Source of the DNA: Oxytricha trifallax
Lineage: Eukaryota > Ciliophora > Spirotrichea > Sporadotrichida > Oxytrichidae
Length of the DNA stretch: 64,000 nt
Direction of reading: 5' to 3'
NCBI GenBank assembly: GCA_000711775.1
Contig: ARYC01001133.1
Coordinates: forward strand, 1-64,000
How positions within the stretch are numbered: position 1 is the stretch's first letter; every line of letters begins with the position of its first letter. The notes under the pieces are model-generated. The model worked only from the letters and a program-made list of their open reading frames with translations, did no database searches and had not been told where the DNA came from. Below are positions 31,623 through 43,409 of the stretch, in pieces. The translations under genes were made by a program, and so were the position numbers.

Positions 31623-31709
31623 TTTTCTTATGATTTGAAAAAAGAAACAATTCATTTCAAGTCTAATGGATTTCTCTTTAAAGCAATACCTGATAGAATG
31701 TTTATCTTT

Positions 31710-32305
31710 TTATTCTAGGGGATATTCTTAATACAATAACTCCTACTTTCTAAGATGATTCTTGGGAGTTGGCATTCAGCAATCATCCTCTGAAAACAAT
31801 CCCTAGATGGAGGGTATTATGAAAAAATATTGATAGTTGTGTGATTATGTACAATCCTGATGTTTTGCCAGTATTATATAACTGTGATGAATCCCATAGA
31901 CTTAAGTTCAAGAATTGCGATAGTAAAATAACTTTCAGTTATCAGATCATCTATTAATCTACCTTTGTTTTCATAATAAGCGATTCTTTTCATTCTTTTA
32001 ATTTGATCAAATGGAAAGAACTATAAAAGTTGACTTCAATTTAATGAGATCTTGTATTTAATAGCCATAAATGTTTAATGAAGTGACTCCTATAATGTCT
32101 TTAAAATTTTCATTGATTTATTTGTGTTGGCATTTGTAGTCTATTATAATATCGTACATCACAATAAAAAGATTATAGCAGACATTAGACGCAGGACATG
32201 CTACTATGCTAGTAATGAAGACAGCATGATAAAAACGATATCTCTACTAATTAGAAGAATCGGCACTTATTCAAAGAGGACATTCTAAGGTTAACTATGT
32301 ACATT
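31710..32305 (+). CDS. Unrecognised protein with one membrane segment, several blocks
   Basis: Three + strand blocks: DILNTITPTFQDDSWELAFS then NHPLKTIPRWRVL (31719-31818); CVIMYNPDVLPVLYNCDESH then RLKFKNCDSKITFSYQII (31833-32060); and DSYNVFKIFIDLFVLAFVVY then YNIVHHNKKIIADIRRR (32083-32303). IDLFVLAFVVYYNIV is a likely transmembrane helix followed by a basic segment. Each block ends in TGA in its own frame, so IESs or slips separate them. Divergent from the 31622 gene, with starts less than 100 bp apart. No family recognised. Confidence 0.45.
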
Positions 32306-34525
32306 TATTTACATATAAATTTTAAAGTTGCATCTAGTTTGTATTAATAATTTAATGAGTTATAATTGGAGTATTTAGTAGATTTGGTATAGTTTATTTT
32401 TATTAGGAATACCAAGCTATCATTACAATTAATGATTAATAAAAAATCTGAATAAAATTTTTATTTTAATGACATCCCCTAATAGACAATATAACATCTT
32501 TAATTAGTTAAAAGAAATTAAGCTTATTTTCATTTATCCATTAATAAATCAATAATTAAGTATTTATAAGTTTTATATTTTTAATAAATTTAGAAAATTT
32601 AAAGTATATATAACAGAAACTAGAGATATAGGAAAGCGAAAAATAATATAATTAATTTTAAGTCATTTATATGGCCACTTTGCAGATTTAATCTATTGAA
32701 TTCTCAATTCCCTTTCCAGTAAACATCTTTTATATGCATTAAAATCCATCATCTTAGCCTCTTATTTAAATTTGATCTTTTGGCATTATTAAAATATATT
32801 AAAATTCCTATAGTGGCTTAATTGTTAAAAAGAAATTATATAGTAAATATGTGAGATAGATAGGTCTAGGGATAAGATAAATGCAAAGGAATTAATTAGC
32901 ATTAAACATCTAATTAATGAAATTGGATGGCTTTTGACCTTTTCAAACGTTTTTAATTATTTACAGACATTCGTGTCAGCGAAATGAAATAAATATATTC
33001 CTGATTTTGAAAAAAAAATTCATATTGAGCTAGGAGTTAGTACTGGGAGCATTGCTAGCAAAATAATAATTTGATGCTGTGTAATTTATGAAGATTCTTT
33101 AATTCAAAGCTCGATATATTTCCACCAACAAAGATGACATGTCAATATTATTAATAACTTATCTTGAATCAAAGCTCATGGTAACAAATTAAATGCAACA
33201 CATTCTATCACTATTTGTCTTTATCGACATAAGCTTTAGTTAACAGTAATAGTTTTTTTAAAGATTGCTATATTCTCATCTTTTTATGAAATAATGAATA
33301 ATATTAAATTGACTTACCTACAACAAAGCTATCAGCTTTTAATTTAAAAATTTGAGATATTTATTTTTTTATATAATATGATTATGCCCTTACTTACTAT
33401 ATTTCCTTGAAATGATTTGTGTATTATGCATGCATTGATATCAAATTATTAATTTTAATAAATAAGTGAATTAACGCTTTTATGTTATAAGTTATATTAA
33501 GAAGGAATTATTATGTTTAAATTTTACTATTTAACTCTTTTCATTGATTTATTAATTTATCTTGCTTAATTATAACTTAATAAGTAGTATGTTTTTACAC
33601 TCCCATCATTTTCATTAATTTTTCTTTTAAAAATAAATTTACGACCTAATTAAAAACAAATTCTCATCATTATTTTATATCAATAGAGACTAATCAAATC
33701 ATTTGCTTGCACCTAATTGCAATGAAATTATTAACTATTGAGATGAATTTATTGTAGACAATCAGTAAAATTAATTGACAGCATTTAAGACTAAGAAAGG
33801 TAATATTCCTTATTAAAGTTTATATATATATATATATAATTCTATCAAATTGATTAAATCACATATAAGCAAATGAAATAAGATCTCTCATCATTTCAAA
33901 CATAGCAATTATTATAATTGGCATTTTTAATAAATAAAAGTGAAACTTAATGAGATTTCTTGCTAGTTGTGTTTACTTCTTTAGCCAATTTATTATTAAT
34001 TAAAAGAAATTTATTAGGTTATATTAATCATGAGATGTAAATTAATCAATTATACAAAGTAAAATTATATAAATAGGTTTTTATTTTATTTTCTTTAAAC
34101 CTAAAAAGTTAGAAAAAACTGATGTTATAAGAAATAAAAATTGAATAACATAACTTAGTTAAAGGACAAATCTACAAGTAAAGACCGCTTCTATTATAAT
34201 TAATTAAGTCTAAATTATATAAAATAAGACTGAATCCAAGTTTAAAGTAGTATATTTAATAATTTACTCCAATTATTATAAAATATTGAGGTATTTTTAT
34301 ATTTTTATATAAAAAACTATTATAGATTGAATGATGATTTATAAAACAATGTTTATAGTAGTATACTCTGAGCTAAAGCATTTTAATCATAATAAATAAT
34401 AAATAAAAATATTATTAATTTACAACAACAAAAAATCGAACATTCTGTGATATAAATAAAAAAAGATTGATAATATTACTAAATTTATAATAGATAATGA
34501 TAGAAAATTATGAAAAAGGGAGAAC
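32306..34525. other. Long AT-rich non-coding region
   Basis: About 2.2 kb, AT-rich throughout, with a short (TA)n run near 33823-33838. I see no gene or repeat. Confidence 0.5.
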
Positions 34526-34529
34526 TAAA

Positions 34530-35032
34530 AATAGCTATCAATGAGAGAGAGGAGGAAATATCCAGTATTCATGGAGTACAGGAACCATGATAATACATTT
34601 AATTCATAGGATACACAAGACGGATACTATGAAAATTGATAACCAGAATGATAAGTTGAATAACAACACAAAACATAAGTTTTTTTCTATCAAGATTAAC
34701 AATAATTGACAGTTTAACACAAAAAACTTAATGATGGTAAGAAGAAATCAGAGGATTGCGGAAAAAATGGAGATCCAAAAGGAGAAGTGAAACTAAAAGC
34801 AGCATAAGGTTGATCAACTAAAACAATATAGAGTTTAAAATTTGCCTGCAGAATATTAGAAGTCTAAGTCCAAAACTTGAATAAGTTTAGCTATAAAGAT
34901 AGATTGAAATCAAGAATCTTGATTAAATAATATAAAAGAAAGATTAAGTATATTAGATATTTAAGTCAACCAACAACAAAAACCCTTGTTCAGACTCAGC
35001 TGGATAGAAATGGAAGAATAACAGCGATTAAT
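34530..35032 (+). CDS. Basic, Gln-rich coding-like blocks, unknown
   Basis: Open blocks with TAA/TAG=Gln: MRERRKYPVFMEYRNHDNTF at 34538, a Lys/Gln-rich block near 34740-34810 (KKLNDGKKKSEDCGKNGDPK), and RLKSRILIKQYKRKIKYIRY near 34900. All are basic. No domain recognised. The run is interrupted by the inverted-repeat element starting at 35033. Confidence 0.32.
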
Positions 35033-35450
35033 ATTGTAGGAATACATTCGATTTGGGAAAATGAATTTAAATTAAATTAATTAAATATTAAAATCATGGC
35101 AGTTATCAAAACCAAAGTTACTCAAAATTCAAATCTGAGTCAATTCTACGGTAGATACCGCAATTTTACCTGGACTTTATTATTGGCAATATTCCTGAAT
35201 CATCCCAGGAAGCGAGATATTTTGATTTTGAGCTAACTCCCAAAAATAGTATAATGGGTTTTTCTCGCATGGGCGATGAGATAAATTCATTATAGCAATA
35301 ACAACCACCGTCTCATTTTTAATGCGCTATCCAGAGAGTATAATATTGTCATGGTTTATAGACATTTTCCAAAAACATAACTGAAGGTAATTAATAATTA
35401 ATTAATTTTAATTTTAATTCATTTTCCCAAATCGAATGTATTCCTACAAT
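35033..35450. mobile_element. MITE-like element with ~35-bp terminal inverted repeats
   Basis: ATTGTAGGAATACATTCGAT continuing TTGGGAAAATGAATT at 35033-35067 is repeated in inverse at about 35416-35450. The 418-bp element has a moderately GC-rich interior with no convincing gene. It lies between coding-like blocks on the same strand, so it may be an IES. Confidence 0.7.
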
Positions 35451-35458
35451 AAGCTAGA

Positions 35459-36130
35459 TACTACAAGGATTCCGACACCACAAATTAAAAAAATATATTC
35501 CCTTCCATATTACAATTCTTAGCTCACATAATTCCAAAATCTATTAATTTATATGATAATAATAATGGAAGTGATGAGAGATTGCAACTACCACATCATA
35601 GATTTGAGGAAAAGTTTATTCAATAATAGTCTAAAAGAATTCATTACCAGATTGAGTGGAAACTAATTCGAAAGAGAACCAAATCTCTTTAATGTTGACA
35701 CTATCAGTTGTAAATTCTCAAAATCAATTTAATAAACCCTAAGCTAATCCAAGTAACGCTAAGATTAAAATATCACGAAATATGATTTTAAACTTACAGA
35801 TTATAAGGTGACTATAGAATTTCAAACTTAAATGGAAGCATTGTTAGAAAGCAGTCACTGAAAAAGGTAGAGAACTAACAGAATAGAATTTCGACAATCC
35901 TGAATATAATGAAGCACGAAAGTTAAAAGTTTAAATCTCTATTTTTGTATCAAAGTATTACTAAAATAAGAGAAATAACGAGAAATATATAGTAGATGGT
36001 AGGAATAATGGACATTGAACATTACAAAGTCAGAAATTATGCTGAAAGATTCTTTTACAAATTCAAAAGACTAATGGAGAATGAATAAAATTAATTTTTA
36101 TGAATGATGAATAAGTTGAAATATAAAGAG
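35459..36130 (+). CDS. Unrecognised protein, several coding blocks
   Basis: Successive open blocks on +: SINLYDNNNGSDERLQLPHH then RFEEKFIQQQSKRIHYQIEW (35535-35700); DFKLTDYKVTIEFQTQMEAL then LESSH (to 35860); TEKGRELTEQNFDNPEYNEA then RKLKVQISIFVSKYYQNK (35855-36020); and EHYKVRNYAERFFYKFKRLM (36020-36090). These look like genuine protein pieces in shifting frames, as expected for MDSs with short IESs. No family recognised. Confidence 0.42.
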
Positions 36131-36842
36131 TAAATAGATGTTTTAAACAACATTGAATAATTATTAAAAGAAAAAAAAAGATGAAATATTAAAAGCAGAG
36201 AAGAGAGGCTCAATTAAATTATTTCATAAAGATTGTAAAATTAAGAATTATTATTTACGATATAGTATTATATAAATCAAATAAACTGTAGAAAATCTAT
36301 CTCGCATTATTAATTCATTTCTAAGCTTTCAGTAGATTTTTAAAATTGCAGACAGTTGCTGTATGCAAAATTTAATATTTAATATTCCTTTCTTAATAAT
36401 TATTCTTAAATTTAATGATTAAAAAATTCTTAATTATATAACGAATCCATTTTATCTATATTTATTAATTAAGAATAATTCAATCAATGTTAAAGTATTG
36501 ATATTATATAACATGATAACTTTAAGATATAATTATTGTTAATTTTAAGTACTTTATAGATTAACACAGAACTTTAAAGGTTTATAATAAATATTAGAAT
36601 TATGGAATCTTAAACCTATTTAATATATTGATAAAATTGCAATATATTAAAAATATCACACTTATCATTTAGGAACTTTTGGGAAATAGTTAGTTCCCAT
36701 AATAATTAAAGAATGATTAATTAATTAAAAACCTAATTGAATAATACTACTTATAATAGTTATATGTAATACGATAATACAAATTTATTATTTAAAGTTG
36801 TAAAGTTAAAAAAATTTCCAAACTTTTAATTAATTATAAATA
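36131..36842. other. AT-rich non-coding DNA
   Basis: No gene or repeat recognised. Confidence 0.5.
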
Positions 36843-37268
36843 TCAAGACTTCCTCAAGATTATAATTATCTAAAAATCTAAAACTTTTAAGTCATTATCA
36901 ATTACTCTAATCTGACCCAAACCAACCTCATCGAGCTTCACATTCTTCAACATAAGATTCATACACTTTGACACATTTTTTAATTGTTTTAAAGGCTTAA
37001 TATGCTTAAACAAAAAGATTTTATCTTAAAAAGGCAGAGTAAAATAACGGCATTTGAGTTCTTCAGAGTATAATTTTAAATGAGGGTAGATTTCTTCAAT
37101 CTCATTTCTAATTCATGTGAAAAAGATTTTCTTTTAGTATTGCAGCATTTCTAATTTTGCTCGCCGTAATTTAAATAATCTGAATACACAATTAGAAGTG
37201 GTCACCGAGGTTACAACTTCATGCTACAAAATTGATTCCTAAATTCCTATAGCATTTACAAAATTCAT
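36843..37268 (-). CDS. Unrecognised protein, 5' end adjacent to TBE A
   Basis: The minus strand is open from ATG 37268 to TGA 36843-36845 with one internal TGA (37113-37115). It reads MNFVNAIGIQESILQHEVVT, then VFRLFKLRRAKLEMLQYQKK, and after the internal TGA NEIEEIYPHLKLYSEELKCR then VKLDEVGLGQIRVIDNDLKV. A preceding short frame MTPLHFEQLENIVVKN (37317-37270) probably is the true N-terminus, offset by one base. The end has a leucine-rich-repeat flavour but is too short to call. TBE A is inserted only a few bases upstream of that ATG. Confidence 0.5.
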
Positions 37269-37499
37269 GTGTTTTTGACAACAATATTTTCCAATTGCTC
37301 AAAGTGAAGTGGAGTCATTGATGCATTCAAAACCCCAAAACCCTTTCAGTAGTTTGATTGAGTTTTTGATTGATAAAAGTAGACTATTAGTGCATACTTT
37401 ATTAGGGTTTTAATAGGGTTTATGTAGGGGTTTAATGTTTAAATGTAATGAATAGTAATGTGTATTAGAGGGATTTTTTTTTTACTATTCACTCAAACA

Positions 37500-38932
37500 A
37501 TACCTTAGCATCATGTGCTAATTTCTAAATTTGATATCTCCTATCCAGTTGATCATTTAGTCTATTGTTTGCTCTGCTCTGTGGTTTGGTCTTAAGATAA
37601 TCTGCTCAGCCATATCTTTCATTTTACCTTTTATCTTATTCTAGTCTAGATATTGCTGTATTCTCTGCTATGAATATTTCTCTCTCTTACAGCTATAGTA
37701 ATCATTTCTTTGCATATCGCATTCAGAAATAATTGCTGCTAGAGCCCATACATCCCACTTAATATCACCATCTCTCCAGTCCTCCCTTTCTGGGAAGTAT
37801 CCAGGAGTACCATAAATGTTGCCAAGTCCTGAAGCTTCAACTCTTTATGATCTATTGAAATCAATTATTACTACTCTGAGAGGTGAAAAGTCAACTTATA
37901 TTCTCAGGCTTCAAGTCTCTATGAACATATCCTAAAGTGTGCAACTCTTCTATGCCTTTGCAAACATTTGTAAGAATAAGAGGTAGCTCTTTGGAATCCT
38001 TTAATCTTAAATGTAGTCTCTTAATTTCATTTAATATAGAGGTAGGCGAAAAGCAACATGATCTTGAGCAAGCAGTATTGCATCGAGCTTAATTATAAAT
38101 CTGCACTGTCTATCCCTTGCTTTGGTAAGAGCTTAGTACTCATTGAAAAATTCCATTTGATACTTGTCATCCCATTTAAAGTAGTTGAATGGATAAATCT
38201 TGTATGCGAACTGCTTATCAGTTATGACCTTTTTCTCAAGCTTGTCCTCAAGTATAAGATAACTTTCCTTACATTCTTTAAGGTCAATTACATTTAAAAT
38301 TGGAAGCTTTAGTGCTTGTATCTTCAGAGTGATTTTCACTATCTCAGAAGCTGGGAGGTTTCTAACTACTTTAATAAGCTTATTTTCTTTCTTAACTCTT
38401 TGTTCCAAGGATTCTAAAGGGTCTCTTGGCTTTCTTTTTTGAAGGAAGACCTCACCAGTCTCAGGATCTATGACTTCAAACTTCTTGCCATGATGGTTTC
38501 ATAGGTGAACTTTTAAATCCCTTGAATGGTTATATTGTTTATTGCAATAAGGGCAAAAGTATTTTCCATCTATCTTATCATGCTTAAGATAGAGCTTTGG
38601 CTTGTTAGAATGCTACTCTAAGATATGACGCTTAAGAGCAGATTTATAAGTGAAGTTCTTTTCACACTCTTCACATAAATGTAATGCTTTAATATTCTTT
38701 TTTCTCTTCCTCCTCTTCAACCATTTTTATTGGAACTTCGCATTAAATCTTAGCTCTGCATTTCTATTTAACAACTGAATTGTTATTCAAAGTCTGAGAC
38801 CTAAGGTTAAAGAATTTCAGGTTCGTACTAGGTAAATGAATCACAAGTCTCAATTTTCTTTTGTTTTATGAAGGAAAGTTTTTGCTGGCTAATGCCAAGT
38901 AATGCCGCTTTTCTTAGTAAGTTGCCGCTCAT
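37500..38932 (-). pseudogene. TBE 57 kDa C2H2 zinc-finger/protein-kinase gene (copy A)
   Basis: Starts MSGNLLRKAALLGISQQKLS (ATG 38932). Finger 1 is CEECEKNFTYKSALKRHILE (about 38680). Finger 2 is YFCPYCNKQYNHSRDLKVHL followed by (TGA)-NHHGKKFEV (TGA at 38498-38500). The linker is DPETGEVFLQKRKPRDPLES, and the 91-codon block around 38133-38408 is part of it. Kinase: DRQCRFIIKLDAILLA, YVHRDLKPEN in part (37920-37880), VVIDFNRS, YGTPGYFPEREDWRDGDIKW (about 37800) and DVWALAAIISECDM. Frame slips near 38700 and 38020. No TGA closes the frame before the terminal repeat, so the true stop is unclear. Likely a DNA-binding kinase of the element; substrate unknown. Confidence 0.78.
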
Positions 38933-38935
38933 TTT

Positions 38936-39497
38936 ATAAATACTATTAATAATTATATAAGCTGTTTTAATTTTACCTTTATATACAAGTAAGAGCATAT
39001 CCTCATAGATTTAGAGAGGTTTAATGCGAACAGAGTGAGAGACATTAGTTTTATATTTCTAAAATTTTGAGATAATTTATATATTATTTCATCCATTTTA
39101 TAAATTAAAATGCACCTAAATGTGTTTTGGGGAGTTAGGTGGTGCTCCTAAATATGTTCTCGTAAATTTAGGAGGGGATGTTTTAAAATTTAATTTTTTT
39201 AATGCACCACCTAATACGGTTATGAACTTTAATTTTACCTCCTAATTAAGTTTTAAATAAATTAGGAGCACCACCTAATTAAATTAATTATTATTAGGAG
39301 CAATTTAATGGAGAAAGTTTGATAAAAATGGAAGTCATACTTTGAAACTTGGAGAAAGTTCCTCCATCTTTATCTATTTATCTGATTCCGGTTGACCTCC
39401 AAGTGGATCTCCCTATTTAGTAGTAAAATTTTAGTAAGTTTAGAATGGATATCCATAATTTTAAATTTCATAAACATTTATAGAAACTCGAAGCAAG
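38936..39497. promoter_or_regulatory. Divergent intergenic region of TBE A with palindromic repeat words
   Basis: Between the divergent kinase and 22 kDa genes. Words such as GGTGGTGCTCCTAAAT, CACCTAAT, CTCCTAATTAAG and GGAGCACCACCTAATT recur between about 39110 and 39300; GGTTGACCTCCAAG, an inverted relative of the TBE E/D box, is near 39390. TBE B has a comparable array. Likely bidirectional promoter; function inferred from position. Confidence 0.5.
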
Positions 39498-40287
39498 ATG
39501 GAGTCTATGAATGATGCAATGAAGAGAATTTAATCTCAAGATTTAATAGGAAAATTCAGAAGTAAAGAAGATCTTTACAGATACTTGGTATAGCAAGGTA
39601 AGTTTTCACTTATAACTAACTTATTAACCATAGTTGGATTGTTCTTGCCAACACAGGAGAGAACAAAAATATCATTCTTAAAAGCATTGTTAAGTGAAGA
39701 GAAAAAAGCTTTTAAGTCTAATGAAATTAGGATGATAGAGATACCTAACTACCCTGAAATATCAGTGACAAACCTATATGACGATGCTATGAGTGATCGG
39801 GACGTAGCTCTCTACCTTCCATCAAAGCTACAGCTCTCTAATAAATTGTCAGAGAGAAACTTCTTCTTTGGTGTTCTTGCAACTCTGAAACCTGAGTACT
39901 TAAATGAAGTTATTTAAGAAGCTCACAAGAAACGATACAGCATCTCTCCTGAAGAAAAAGAGAAGCAAGGTATTAAAATAAGTGACACCTGGCTGTAGGA
40001 ACTTCAAAAGCATCGTTTCATCTCAAGTAAGCTTAGTCTTCTAACTTTATAAAAAAAACTGGTACTGCTATATATTGATGAAAGAGCGCAGCAAATTAAA
40101 CAGAGAGAGAAAGTCTCAAGTAAAACATGAATTGAGTAAGAGGCTCTTCAAAGATTTATAAAAACCAGAAGAGATGAACATAGATGCAGGAGCTGGCACT
40201 AAGAGAAGAAACATAGGCCCAAGCAAGCCTTAAGAGGAAGAAAAGAAAGAGAAGCCAAATCCCCTTACGGGAAAATTTAATATGTGA
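39498..40287 (+). CDS. TBE 22 kDa protein gene (copy A), two introns
   Basis: ATG at 39498: MESMNDAMKRIQSQDLIGKF then RSKEDLYRYLVQQ. Intron 1 is 39598-39633 (36 nt, GTAAGT...CCATAG); splicing gives QQVGLFLPTQERTKISFLKA, collinear with copies B and E. Conserved blocks follow: EIPNYPEISVTNLYDDAM, LPSKLQLSNKLSERNFFFGV and KRYSISPEEKEKQGIKISDT. A second 26-nt intron position (40027-40052) has GTAAGC but its acceptor reads TAA instead of TAG, and one base is missing just after, so this copy is frameshifted before MNIDAGAGTKRRNIGPSKP and the TGA at 40285-40287. Function unknown; no homology outside TBEs recognised. Convergent with the transposase gene. Confidence 0.8.
39598..39633 (+). other. 36-nt intron 1 in TBE 22 kDa gene (copy A)
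   Basis: GTAAGT at the 5' side, ATAACTAAC and TTATTAAC branch-like words, and CCATAG at the 3' side. It keeps frame if unspliced (36 nt), but the same interval in copy E holds two TGA codons. Confidence 0.65.
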
Positions 40288-40289
40288 AC

Positions 40290-41339
40290 TTATTCATTCA
40301 TTTAAATCGAAAACTTATTTATAAACACAAAATCTCCCTTCTCTTGCGCATACTTTAGCTTTATCATCGCTGACTCTCTTAGCAGCACTCTTAATAAAAT
40401 CTACTGTATCTATCTTTAAGTAGTGCATCAAGTGATAGAGTAGCAATTTCTTATAATGACCTTTCAATAACCCCCAATATAATTCAATACCATTGAACTG
40501 AGGACTGTAGGGAACATTAAATACAGGTGTTATGTTTAGCCTTTCATATTCCTTCTTGTGTCTTTAGTTTTATGGACAGATAAGTTATCTACAAACAGAA
40601 TAATCTCTTAGTCGGCGTATTATCTCTGAGTTAATATAAGAACTTTATGTATTATTCGGTCTTTATTGAGCGAGGGTGAATAACATAAGTCTCGAGGCCA
40701 TTATCTTCGCTTATTCAAACAAGAATTGCATGAGTTTAAACCTTAACCTTTTAATCATATACTTCAATGTTGCTATATCTTTTATACCAAGACCTTGATA
40801 TGAAGGTATTAACGTGAATACTGCCTCATCAGCGTGTATGAACTTAATATTATTAGTAATAGCCCTCTGCATTAATCGAATATATAATTTAAATTATCCT
40901 TATAAAATGGAACATTAAAGTCAATCACTCTCTTAATGCGATTGACTGTCTTGTAAGATATTCCGTTATTTTTATATATGCTAGCTATCGATTAAGCAGA
41001 TATGTGAAGCTCAGGAAAGTGGCGATGAAACATCACAACCCTCTAGGCTAGAGAGAAATGAGCCCAGTATTTAAGAGTCTTATCATTAATAAGATAGTCA
41101 ATATGATGCTGCTAAAATTTTCGAGGTCTTTTAGGCTTAGAATTAAGCTGCTATCTCTTTAAATTTAATGCTAATAGACAGTGAGACCTCACAGTTGCAG
41201 GAGATTTATGAAGTAGCCTTGCTATAGATGTATAATTTAGAACAGGCTTGAGTTATTCACTATATTCATCACATCCATATCGCAACTTAAACAATAAACC
41301 TATATAGTCACTGTCATAAACTGACCCCAAACCTCGCAT
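40290..41339 (-). pseudogene. TBE D34E transposase gene (copy A)
   Basis: ATG at 41339: MRGLGSVYDSDYIGLLFKLR then EQLKPVLNYTSIARLLHKSP. A helix-turn-helix-like block (HISAQSIASIYKNNGISYKT) precedes VNRIKRVIDFNVPFY. The first catalytic Asp is in KFIHADEAVFT (about 40840); the second lies in the VDNLSVHKT segment and the Glu in SPQFNGIELYWG on the C-terminal side (about 40590-40470). Both catalytic Asp and the Glu are preserved, but the frame shifts after HADEAVFTLIPSYQGLG and again before the second Asp. The C-terminus is KGDFVFINKFSI; TGA lies further on, overlapping the convergent 22 kDa gene. Likely enzyme of TBE excision and transposition in other copies. Confidence 0.82.
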
Positions 41340-41479
41340 ATACTCACTTAAATTACTAATATTTAAACATTAAACCCCTACATAAACCCTATAAAACCCT
41401 AATAAAGTATGCACTAATAGTCTACTTTTATCAATCAAAAACTCAATCAAACTACTGAAAGGGTTTTGGGGTTTTGATT

Positions 41480-41830
41480 GCAGCCGAAAAGTATTTAAGG
41501 TCAGAGATATAGCCTTGACTGAATTGCTATACATAAAGTCCTATCATCTAATGATCTAATCTACTTTTCGTGAGAAATGAGGTGATGCTCGCGACTTTGA
41601 TGCCTCAATTTCTTCTCATCTTCAAAAGTAAGTTAATTAGAGCTCCATTTAAGTGTTTACTCTTCTTCCATTTCTTAATGTCAACAAATTATTGTAAAAA
41701 TGGACATGAATTTGTGAAATCACCATGATACCTTTTCGAAATGTGTCCACAAGTATTGTATTCGTGTTCTCCATCTCAAATATAGTTTAGAAACATTATC
41801 TTCTCTCATGAAAGTTAATGTTGTGTAAAA
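41480..41830 (-). CDS. Cys/His-containing protein fragment, unknown
   Basis: Minus strand: DGEHEYNTCGHISKRYHGDF then TNSCPFLQQFVDIKKWKKSK (about 41770-41640). After a one-base slip comes FEDEKKLRHQSREHHLISHE then KQIRSLDDRTLCIAIQSRLY, ending in TGA near 41505. The C-x-H...H...C...H pattern hints at a zinc-binding unit, but no named domain fits. It lies immediately right of TBE A and could be the upstream part of the gene at 36843-37268. Confidence 0.42.
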
Positions 41831-42150
41831 TTTACTCTAAATAAATATAAAATTTATGAGTAAATAATTAAAATCATTTGTTTTCGCGCAACAATATTTT
41901 CCCCATTGCTCACTGTGAAATGAAGCCATTGATGCAGTGCATGCGAAAAGTGTATACTCCAGCTTATCTATTCTATCTTGATTTTTGACACCCCTCTTGA
42001 ATATCTCTAAAGGATGATTTTAAATTTTTAAGTCCATCAACAAAGAGAATTAATTTTTATATAAATAAAACAGGCATCTAAACAAAAAACTTCAAGATAG
42101 TTTTCCCCTCTAAAACTTCTATATATTTAGAAGATTATTCAGTTTATATC
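41831..42150. other. AT-rich spacer containing a diverged copy of the TBE A left flank
   Basis: CAACAATATTTTCC...CATTGATGC at about 41888-41936 is an imperfect repeat of 37278-37324, just left of TBE A. No other feature. Confidence 0.45.
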
Positions 42151-42154
42151 TATT

Positions 42155-42340
42155 TTGTATAAACTAGCTAAAACATACAGACAGCTGTCAGAATACTTTT
42201 TACATCAGCAATATTCTGTGGGCTTTATTTTTTCGGATTGCAATTTGTTCAAATTCAAAGAAAAGAATGTCATTGCCCTATTTTTAATAAGAGTTAATTA
42301 TTATGATAAGGCTTATGTGTCGAATTTTAAAGTGTGAGTT
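42155..42340 (+). CDS. Coding-like block, unknown
   Basis: Open to TGA at about 42338-42340: YKLAKTYRQLSEYFLHQQYS then VGFIFSDCNLFKFKEKNVIA. Likely an internal MDS since no ATG opens it. No family recognised. Confidence 0.35.
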
Positions 42341-42634
42341 ACATTCCTAAAGTCTTCTAATGTTTACTTATAACAAGTTGACTTTTCATTTATTGATTCT
42401 TCGGACTCTTAGTTGTTACTGCAATTACTGCAGTCACCATTATCAAAGTAAAGCTTTCCTATGTGAGAAAAAATCATTAGAAATGCTTATTTTAAATATA
42501 TTAAAAAAGATATAACGCTATTAAATAATAGGAATTCTAATAATATTAAAATTGGATTCACCTAATATTAACGGAGTCGCTACTTAGAATTGTGAACTAC
42601 TTTGATTAATTCTGATGATGCTTTTGGCAACATA

Positions 42635-42870
42635 GTATAATAATAGACACCATTTATCCTGAATATATTAAAGAGTCAAAAGGTTTCAGTATTCAAAATC
42701 AAAAAGCTTTGATTGAACAACACCTAACTGAAAGAATCAGAATGCTGGTTACTTCTATTTATTCAAGCTAAACGTACTTAAATGTTATAAAATATTCTAA
42801 ATCTTCTTACATTTTTTTCCTTAAAAATATAGTAGAAAAGATTTTAATTTTCATTTGGTTACTAAATTGA
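42635..42870 (+). CDS. Coding-like block, unknown
   Basis: Open with TAA/TAG=Gln: TIYPEYIKESKGFSIQNQKA then LIEQHLTERIRMLVTSIYSS, followed by a hydrophobic AT-driven tail. Possibly an MDS of the same gene as 42155 and 43410. Confidence 0.38.
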
Positions 42871-43409
42871 TAGGATTAACATTCTAGATTACAAAATTTT
42901 AATATTCTATAATAGTAAAAATCAGAGACTAAGACAAAATAGAGTCAAGATATGATTCTTATAAATTCAAGCTCATATATCAAGAATCAAATTACTATAA
43001 GATTTAACCCAATAAAAGTTATAATAACTAAAATTATGAAACTATATTAAATTAACAAAAAATAAAAATTGAATAAGAGACTAAAAATGCTTTGGTTGAA
43101 AATCTTATCTAATAAATAGAGAAAAATAAATATGACTCAAGATAATAAAGAAATATAAATGAAAATAATATAAAGCCAAATTTATTGGAATTCTCCAATC
43201 TTTGAAAGATTTATCAAATTAAATTATGATAAGTAAGATTTACCAATTTATTTTGAAATGGTTCATAATTTAAAAAGAATTGACTTAAGGAAGGTTTTCT
43301 GATGACATTTGGCTGTGACAAAAGTCCATTCCAAGAAGTTTTAATGTTGTTGCTAGCCTTAGTTTCTATAATATAAGTTATCTTATGACTTCTTAATGTA
43401 TGAGTTTTC

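Larger units (their letters stand above)
37328..41476 (-). mobile_element. TBE transposon (A), 4.15 kb, ATT target duplication
   Basis: The left end is CAAAACCCCAAAACCC at 37328; the right end is GGGTTTTGGGGTTTTG ending at 41476. ATT flanks both ends (37325-37327, 41477-41479), the ANT duplication typical of TBEs. The terminal inverted repeats extend about 115 bp (CAGTAGTTTGATTGAG subfamily, shared with TBE C) and differ by about one base. Three genes: kinase (-), 22 kDa (+), transposase (-). The best preserved copy in the window. Confidence 0.93.

Noticed and set aside
37328..37344. C4A4 repeats as a true chromosome end
   Set aside because: They are followed by TBE subterminal repeats, occur in inverted pairs with ANT flanks, and lie inside the contig; they are transposon termini.
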